This document shows positions 8,092-12,276 of a DNA stretch of 12,276 nucleotides, piece after piece (positions within the stretch are counted from its first letter, which is position 1; every line of letters starts with the position of its first letter). Below the pieces are notes generated by a model. That model saw only the letters and a program-made list of their open reading frames with translations, made no database searches and was not told the origin of the DNA. The DNA is from Acidobacteriota bacterium. Lineage in GTDB: Bacteria > Acidobacteriota > Blastocatellia > Pyrinomonadales > Pyrinomonadaceae. Position numbers and translations under genes: made by a program. The stretch is taken from contig JAEZJR010000020.1 in NCBI GenBank assembly GCA_023415725.1, positions 1 to 12,276 of the forward strand, given 5' to 3'.

Positions 8092-8113
8092 GATTATAAC
8101 GGATGTTATAATC
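8092..8113 (-). promoter_or_regulatory. Toxin-antitoxin operator: perfect 9-bp inverted repeat overlapping the -10 box
   Basis: GATTATAAC (8092-8100) and GTTATAATC (8105-8113) are perfect reverse complements separated by GGAT. Read on the minus strand, the half-site nearest the gene contains TATAAT (8098 to 8093), a consensus -10 box. The A of the antitoxin ATG (8086) falls 7 nt after that box, right where transcription should begin, so the mRNA may be leaderless. A -35 is weak: TTGCTC at 8122-8117, with an 18-nt spacer. An antitoxin dimer bound here would cover the -10 box and block RNA polymerase. The repeat is visible directly; its roles are inferred. Confidence 0.75.
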
Positions 8114-8159
8114 TTTGAGCAATAGGAATCATTGACAGTGTGGCGGGCTGAGACAAGAA

Positions 8160-8193
8160 ATGCCCCCGCTCTTTCAAGTAAAGAGGGGGGCAT
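8160..8193 (-). terminator. Terminator hairpin of the S9D peptidase operon
   Basis: The arms 8160-8174 and 8180-8193 form a 14-bp stem (ATGCCCCC plus CTCTTT against AAAGAG plus GGGGGCAT) with one bulged G at 8168 and a 5-nt loop, CAAGT. On the minus strand it is followed by a T-rich stretch, ATTTCTTGTC. It lies about 30 nt past the peptidase stop at 8222 and is the likely end of that operon. The T-tract is broken, so efficiency is uncertain. Confidence 0.65.
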
Positions 8194-8196
8194 TAG

Positions 8197-8217
8197 ACGC
8201 CGGCTGGGAGCCGGCGT
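8197..8217. repeat. Perfect GC-rich palindrome, possible REP-like unit
   Basis: ACGCCGGCT (8197-8205) and AGCCGGCGT (8209-8217) pair perfectly over 9 bp with a GGG loop, starting 4 nt after the peptidase stop. There is no T-run of its own. It may be a first terminator hairpin, a 3'-end stabiliser, or one copy of a dispersed palindromic (REP-like) repeat. Only one copy is in this window. Confidence 0.55.
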
Positions 8218-8221
8218 TCCT

Positions 8222-10654
8222 TTAGTTACCTGCTTGTTGGTTGGTCCTTGGGCGGGCGTTTTTGACGTGTTTGTCGAACCACTGGAGCATCTCGTAAAGG
8301 GTGTGTTCTACGGATTCCTTGGCGGAGTAGCCGTGCGATTCGAGAGGGAGCATCACGAGGCGTGCCGTGCCGCCGTTGCCGCGGATGGCGGCGAACATGC
8401 GTTCGGACTGCATCGGGAAGGTGCCCTGGTTGTTGTCGGCCTCGCCGTGGATGAGCAAGATAGGTTCGTTGATCTTGTTCGCGTACCAGAACGGCGACAC
8501 GCGGGCGTACATTTCCGGGGCCTCCCAGAATGTGCGGCGTTCCGATTGGAATCCGAACGGCGTAAGGCTGCGGTTGTACGCACCGCTTCTGGCGATTCCG
8601 GCGCGGAACACGTCGCTGTGGGCCAGCAGGTTCGCGGTCATGAACGCTCCGTAGCTGTGCCCGCCGACGCCGACGCGCTCCGGATCGACCACGCCCATCT
8701 CGACCCCTTTATCGATCGCCGCTTTTGCCGAATCGACGATCTGTTTGATGAAGGTATCGTTGACCGTGAGCGGGTCGCCGATGACAGGCATCGTCGTGTC
8801 ATCGAGCACCGCGTACCCTTGCAGCAGGAAGAACAGGTGCGAGATTCCGCCGATCTGCGTGAAGCGGTTTGTCGAGCCCGATACCTGACCGGCTGTCGAG
8901 GCATCGGTGAATTCGAGCGGGTAGGCCCAAACAACCGTCGGCAGCCGTGTGCCTTCCTTATAGCCCGGCGGCAGGTAGAGCGTGAACGAGAGGTCAACGC
9001 CGTCGGCCCGCTTGTAGCGCACGAGTTGCTTCTTGATGTCGCGAAGTTGCGGCGTCGGGTCCTTGAACTCCGTGATGTTGCGGTAGGCCATCGCCGTACA
9101 GATGCGGCCCGGCGGGCAATACTGCCGCAGGACGAGGTTCGGCGGCTCGGTCACCGATTCCCTTCTGGTGATGAAGCTCGTCCCCTCGTCATCGATCATC
9201 GCGACGAAAGATTCATACTCCTCGGTGCCGGAGCGGAAGAGCTCTTCGGTCTCAAGGGTTTTGAGGTTCATCTTCCTGAAGAACGGCCTGTCACCTTGCG
9301 GCGAGGAGCCCGGGCCGGTAAGGAAGATAGAATCGCCGGTCTGACGCACGACCGTCTGGCCGTTCGGCAGGGTCTTCGTAACCGGATTACCGATCGCGTT
9401 GTATCGGTCGTTGACGTTGAGGTCCGAGATCAGCTTCACATTCGCCGGGTTGCGGTAATCCGTCATGAACAGACGGCGTTTTTGTGTGTCGCGGTTGTAA
9501 TCCGCGAACATCATCATCCCGTCGCGTTCGCCAAAGAATCGTCCCTGGAAGCGCTGCTCCGTCTTTAACAGCTCTTTCGCCGAACCGCTGAACGGGGCGG
9601 CCATCGTCATCAGTTTGTCACGGTGCGGTGCCTTGTTTCGCGGGTCGCCGCCGTCGAGGGCCTCCGTCCAGATGAGCGTCGCGGGCTCGGTCGGTATCCA
9701 GCCGTAGCCGCGGGGGCCGGTTTGCACGCCCTGTGCCGGCACGTTGTCGATGAGGGGCGTATCGAGCAGATGCTTTACCAACTTCCCGTTCGCATCCCAG
9801 ACCTCATATTTCTTTGGGAACCGGAACGCCGGGAACAGGTAAGAAAAGGGCCGCTGTATGCGGGAGACGAGTATGTATTTGCCGTCCGGCGAGAAGCTGG
9901 CGTTGTCGTAGATCGCCGGTGCCCCGATCTCGCGGACCTTACCGGTCGTATCGATAACGGCCAATTGCGAGGTGGCGTAGTATTCGTAGAGCTTTTCGTC
10001 GTTCGGGTTCTTCAGAAGGTCCTGGAACGTGGAGATCTGACCCGTGCGGCCGCCCGAGGTTTCCTGGATGCTCGGCTCGTTCGGCACGACGTCCTGATAG
10101 GTCGGGGTCGGGCCGCGCTTTGCAGGCACCAACTCCGCGAGGATGTGCTGCGAATCCTCCCAATCGAAGCCGCCGAAAGCCGTGTTCACGAAAACGTTCT
10201 TTGCCTTGGTAACCTTCCCTGTCGCGGTCTCGATGATCAAGAGCTCGACTCCGGCCGGCGTCACGTTCCCCGCGGCCATGTATTTTCCATCCGGCGACCA
10301 CTGCGGCGAAACGATCTTCGCCCCAGCGGGCAAAGCTACAGGAAATTCCTTGCCGTCCGAGACATTTTTCAGCGTCAACTTCACCGAATAGGGCTGGCGA
10401 TGCGAGGCGTTGGTCTTCGGGTTAACACGCGTGCCCGCGAGCCGGAGCATAGGCTCGGCCAGTTCAGAGATCGGCGGGTAGCGGAGCGGCTCCAGCAGGG
10501 CGATCTTATCTCGCGCCGGCGAAACCGATGTCGAAGGAATGGCGGGAGCATCCAGAATCTCCTGGATCTCCTTTGGCGGCTGTTTGTAGCTGCCCTGGCC
10601 GAAAGCGACGGCCGAGAGGAGCAGCATGGCAACGACGATGGATAGTCTTTTCAT
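8222..10654 (-). CDS. S9D-type glutamyl endopeptidase-like prolyl oligopeptidase family peptidase, exported
   Basis: The protein has 810 residues. A signal peptide covers 1-19 (MKRLSIVVAM..., cut before Q20). A beta-propeller of TolB/WD40-like strands follows (about 50-540), then an alpha/beta-hydrolase domain (about 560-800). The full catalytic triad is visible: Ser667 in GGHSYGAF, Asp740 in HGEADNN and His774 in LESHGYS. The phrases RYPPISELA (58-66), ARSGAYNR, LTPFGFQ and MQSERMF match the S9D group typified by plant chloroplast glutamyl endopeptidase CGEP, which cleaves after Glu in partly degraded or unfolded polypeptides. Here the enzyme should act outside the cytoplasm. Length is within the family range. 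The start is firm: GAGGTGAT abuts the ATG. It is the last gene of a three-gene operon, 13 nt after the preceding stop, and two hairpins follow it. Exact cleavage specificity is inferred. Confidence 0.94.
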   Translation of the reverse strand: MKRLSIVVAMLLLSAVAFGQGSYKQPPKEIQEILDAPAIPSTSVSPARDKIALLEPLRYPPISELAEPMLRLAGTRVNPKTNASHRQPYSVKLTLKNVSDGKEFPVALPAGAKIVSPQWSPDGKYMAAGNVTPAGVELLIIETATGKVTKAKNVFVNTAFGGFDWEDSQHILAELVPAKRGPTPTYQDVVPNEPSIQETSGGRTGQISTFQDLLKNPNDEKLYEYYATSQLAVIDTTGKVREIGAPAIYDNASFSPDGKYILVSRIQRPFSYLFPAFRFPKKYEVWDANGKLVKHLLDTPLIDNVPAQGVQTGPRGYGWIPTEPATLIWTEALDGGDPRNKAPHRDKLMTMAAPFSGSAKELLKTEQRFQGRFFGERDGMMMFADYNRDTQKRRLFMTDYRNPANVKLISDLNVNDRYNAIGNPVTKTLPNGQTVVRQTGDSIFLTGPGSSPQGDRPFFRKMNLKTLETEELFRSGTEEYESFVAMIDDEGTSFITRRESVTEPPNLVLRQYCPPGRICTAMAYRNITEFKDPTPQLRDIKKQLVRYKRADGVDLSFTLYLPPGYKEGTRLPTVVWAYPLEFTDASTAGQVSGSTNRFTQIGGISHLFFLLQGYAVLDDTTMPVIGDPLTVNDTFIKQIVDSAKAAIDKGVEMGVVDPERVGVGGHSYGAFMTANLLAHSDVFRAGIARSGAYNRSLTPFGFQSERRTFWEAPEMYARVSPFWYANKINEPILLIHGEADNNQGTFPMQSERMFAAIRGNGGTARLVMLPLESHGYSAKESVEHTLYEMLQWFDKHVKNARPRTNQQAGN

Positions 10655-10662
10655 ATCACCTC
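10655..10662 (-). promoter_or_regulatory. Strong ribosome binding site of the S9D peptidase
   Basis: On the minus strand GAGGTGAT directly precedes the ATG at 10654. It is an 8-nt match to the complement of the bacterial 16S rRNA 3' tail (ATCACCTC). It is far stronger than the other ribosome sites in the window and suggests high output from the last cistron. Confidence 0.75.
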
Positions 10663-10667
10663 GTGGG

Positions 10668-11066
10668 CTAATCTATTGAAACTTTCAATGTGAAATTGGA
10701 AACCGCACCTCGCTTCCTCGCCCCGGCCCGCATCATCCCGACGCGGATCACGTAATCTCCTGTGACCGGCAAGGTGCCCGAAAATTCGTCCACCTGGGTG
10801 GCACCGTCGAGGTTTTCGCCGGCAGGGCGGAAGATCGTGAGGATCGTGTACGTGTTCGATGAAGAAACGGAGGTGGTGATCGTCTGGTCGGCGTTAGCCC
10901 GGACGAGGTAGTCGCGATAGGCGTACCCGCGAACGGTCCCCTTGACCGAAGTGCTCGATACACCTGCCGGGAATCGGAGCCGGGTTTTTACCTGAGCGGT
11001 AGTGTACGCCGCGGTGATCGCGAGAAAACCGCCCAGGAAAAGCGCGATCAAAAACGTTCTTTTCAT
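10668..11066 (-). CDS. Small exported beta-sandwich protein (PPC-like), unknown role
   Basis: The protein has 132 residues. Residues 1-25 are a signal peptide (MKRTFLIALF..., cut near TTAQ). The mature part is a single beta-rich domain: RLRFPAGVSSTSVKGTVRG (29-47), RDYLVRANADQTITTSV (51-67), TILTIFRPAGENLDGATQ (74-91), SGTLPVTGDYVIRVG (96-110) and NFTLKVSID (124-132). The order of sugar-like 'YxVRAxAxQ', 'SGTLPxTGDYxIxVG' elements is that of bacterial PPC-like domains and of the related inhibitor of g-type lysozyme (PliG-like). The match is by eye and the function is unassigned. There are no cysteines. The ATG overlaps the upstream beta-lactamase-like stop by 4 bp (ATGA), so translation is probably coupled. 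A GGGG sits a few bases ahead of the start. It is the middle gene of the operon. Confidence 0.85.
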   Translation of the reverse strand: MKRTFLIALFLGGFLAITAAYTTAQVKTRLRFPAGVSSTSVKGTVRGYAYRDYLVRANADQTITTSVSSSNTYTILTIFRPAGENLDGATQVDEFSGTLPVTGDYVIRVGMMRAGARKRGAVSNFTLKVSID

Positions 11067-12058
11067 TGCGCCCCTTTCATGCCTTTCATTACGAGCGTCG
11101 CGATCTGCGGGATGGCTTCGCGCTCGTTCGCGTGATTTTCGGTAAAGACGACGAGGACGAATTTGAGGCCGTCAGCGGTTTCGATGTAGGCGGCGTCGTG
11201 GCGGGACTTGCTTGTCCACCCGGCCTTGGACCAGAGTTTCGTGCCGGCCATTTTGTTGTCGATCAGGGCCTTACCGGTGAAGGCGACAGCCTGGCTGTCG
11301 GGGTCGTCAGACGGCTTGGACCAATCGCGGCTCATGAGTGCGAGCATCGCGGTGCTGCGCTGCTCGTTCACGAACCGGAGCAGAGCGATCTCGGCCATCA
11401 GGCGGGCGGTCGCGTTCGTGGTGAGCATGTTGCGGTTCTGCCCCTTATAGGCCCGCGATTGCTGCTCGATCCCGTAGGCGTCTTCGCAGAAGGTCTTTTG
11501 GTTGATGTTGATGTTCTGGTAACCGAGAGAGGTGAAGAAGCGGTTGACGCGATTGCGCTTGTATTGCCACAGCTCGAATTCCTTCTGCGGCAACTCGGCC
11601 CCGCTCGAGGTATCGGTGAGAACGTCGAGGATGTACCCGGTCGCGTCGTTCGACGAATCGACGATCATATCGCGGAGCCCGCGTTCCATTTCTTTTGTCG
11701 GCGTTATCTTGCCGTCTTCGACCTGCCGTTGGAGGGCCGCCATATAGAACATCTTGACGACGCTGGCGGTGTAGAGCCTGGCCTCGCCGTTCACATCGGC
11801 GATGAGCAGCTTATTCGGGTCGCGAAGGTCGATCAGGGTCGCGGCCAATTCGCCCGGTTTGAAGTTGTGTTTCGCGGTCACCTCGTCGACCGCGCTCGCG
11901 AGGACGGTTTGAAGCGCATCGCTGCGATCGAATGAAGGGGCTGCGTAATTCGCCGGTTTGACGATCTCGATCTTGTCTCGCGACCGCTGGGCCGTAGCCC
12001 CTGCCGAAAGAAGTCCGATGACCAAGAGGACGAGTAATGCTCTCGGGTTATTTAACAT
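11063..12058 (-). CDS. Exported beta-lactamase-fold (class A-like) serine hydrolase
   Basis: The protein has 331 residues. Residues 1-23 form a signal peptide (MLNNPRALLV..., cut near ATA-Q). The serine-hydrolase motifs are in order: SxxK as Ser99-Val-Val-Lys102 in TASVVKMF, the second motif as SSND (Ser135 to Asp138) in place of canonical SDN, and the third as KAG (278-280) in place of KTG, followed by W. I see no clear Glu166-type ExxLN omega-loop motif, and the region between motifs 2 and 3 carries a charged insert with one Cys191. This fits the Beta-lactamase2 (PF13354) group of DD-peptidase or esterase-like hydrolases as well as a true beta-lactamase, so resistance should not be assumed. 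It is likely periplasmic and acts on peptidoglycan or related amides or esters. It is the first gene of the operon and overlaps the next start by 4 bp. No clear ribosome site precedes ATG 12058. Confidence 0.9.
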   Translation of the reverse strand: MLNNPRALLVLLVIGLLSAGATAQRSRDKIEIVKPANYAAPSFDRSDALQTVLASAVDEVTAKHNFKPGELAATLIDLRDPNKLLIADVNGEARLYTASVVKMFYMAALQRQVEDGKITPTKEMERGLRDMIVDSSNDATGYILDVLTDTSSGAELPQKEFELWQYKRNRVNRFFTSLGYQNININQKTFCEDAYGIEQQSRAYKGQNRNMLTTNATARLMAEIALLRFVNEQRSTAMLALMSRDWSKPSDDPDSQAVAFTGKALIDNKMAGTKLWSKAGWTSKSRHDAAYIETADGLKFVLVVFTENHANEREAIPQIATLVMKGMKGAQ

Positions 12059-12157
12059 GTTGGGTTTTGCCAGTTTCTTTACGGAAAGTTGTTTTCAGAG
12101 TATAAACGAATTGCACTCTCTAAAAAAGCTACTCAAACCGCAAGAATTTACCGAATA
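12059..12157. promoter_or_regulatory. Divergent promoter region with overlapping -10 candidates
   Basis: The 99-bp gap separates the minus-strand hydrolase operon from the plus-strand permease. On the plus strand TTTACG (12078-12083), a 17-nt spacer and TATAAA (12101-12106) form a plausible promoter. On the minus strand TATACT (12104 to 12099) is a possible -10 without a good -35. The two -10 candidates share bases, so only one polymerase could open there at a time. Promoters are guessed from consensus only. Confidence 0.35.
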
Positions 12158-12276
12158 ATGAGCGAAGAGAAACTTGTACGCGGGATCGGGCGGTGGGACC
12201 TGACCGCGATAGCCATAAATACGATAATCGGCGCCGGAATTTTCGGGCTGCCGTCGAAGGTCCACGCGCTGATCGG
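12158..12276 (+). CDS. APC-family amino-acid permease, 5' portion only
   Basis: An ATG at 12158 opens a frame that continues to the right edge, 39 full codons. It reads MSEEKLVRGIGRWDLTAIAI, then NTIIGAGIFGLPSKVHALIG. The short charged N-terminus, the GRWDLTAIAIN stretch and the glycine-rich IIGAGIFGLP are the hallmark of helix 1 of APC superfamily transporters, where the unwound helix binds the amino-acid backbone. The family exchanges or imports amino acids, usually through 12 membrane helices; substrate cannot be told from this piece. There is no strong ribosome site before the ATG. The gene is divergent from an exported peptidase operon, which suggests but does not prove a shared role in amino-acid uptake. 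Confidence 0.85.
   Translation, partial: MSEEKLVRGIGRWDLTAIAINTIIGAGIFGLPSKVHALI

Noticed and set aside
8086..8122. Upstream TTG start (8122) for the antitoxin
   Set aside because: It would place the start inside or before the inverted repeat and the -10 box. The ATG at 8086 matches the start of the conserved AbrB domain.
8131..8160. TTGACA at 8133-8138 as a plus-strand promoter
   Set aside because: No -10 box lies at the right distance and no plus-strand gene follows.
8132..10645. Long plus-strand open frames (478 and 340 codons) opposite the peptidase gene
   Set aside because: They are antisense to a gene with a complete triad and signal peptide. They read as Arg/Val/Gly-rich sequence with no family motif, and the first one runs through the terminator hairpins. 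They are mirror frames of a GC-rich gene.
11066..11935. A 289-codon plus-strand frame opposite the beta-lactamase-like gene
   Set aside because: Composition is that of a mirror frame and it has no recognisable domain. The minus strand carries ordered catalytic motifs.

Overview
The window looks like chromosomal DNA from an Acidobacteriota bacterium, most likely near the Blastocatellia/Pyrinomonadales. This is inferred from the gene families and not from a marker gene. The pointers are an RHS/YD-repeat protein of a style I associate with that group, a secreted TPR-CHAT protein, an S9D-type glutamyl endopeptidase, several small exported proteins with cleavage sites ending in Gln, and moderately high GC. 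I see no rRNA, tRNA, CRISPR array, insertion sequence or phage gene.

Layout from left to right. (1) Positions 1-1322, minus strand: a piece of an RHS-repeat protein that runs off the left edge and has no normal N-terminus. Its start overlaps the end of the next gene, and its glycine codons are unusually rich in GGG. (2) 1309-4485, minus: a large exported protein with a beta-sandwich domain, eight 42-residue TPRs and a CHAT (caspase-like) peptidase domain with an intact His/Cys pair. (3) A 0.23-kb divergent intergenic region, then 4752-6110, plus: an exported protein of unknown function with a possible lipocalin-like C-terminal domain. (4) A bidirectional terminator at 6120-6147 separates it from the convergent AI-2E-family membrane transporter (6201-7298, minus).

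(5) 7481-8086, minus: a toxin-antitoxin module, an AbrB/MazE-fold antitoxin followed directly (TAGATG junction) by a Doc-type Fic-fold toxin. A perfect 9-bp inverted repeat at 8092-8113 overlaps the predicted -10 box, and spacing suggests a leaderless antitoxin mRNA. (6) Two tandem hairpins (8160-8217) end the next unit. (7) 8222-12058, minus: a compact three-gene operon of exported proteins, namely a beta-lactamase-fold serine hydrolase, a small beta-sandwich protein (4-bp ATGA overlap), and an S9D-type peptidase with a complete Ser/Asp/His triad. (8) 12158-12276, plus: the first 39 codons of an APC-family amino-acid permease that runs off the right edge.

Taken together, most of the window encodes cell-envelope or secreted functions. 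Peptidase and amino-acid permease genes lie side by side in divergent orientation, which would fit peptide scavenging, but this link is inference. The most interesting items are the Doc/AbrB module with its operator architecture and the truncated RHS junction at the TPR-CHAT gene. I found no convincing wholly new system.
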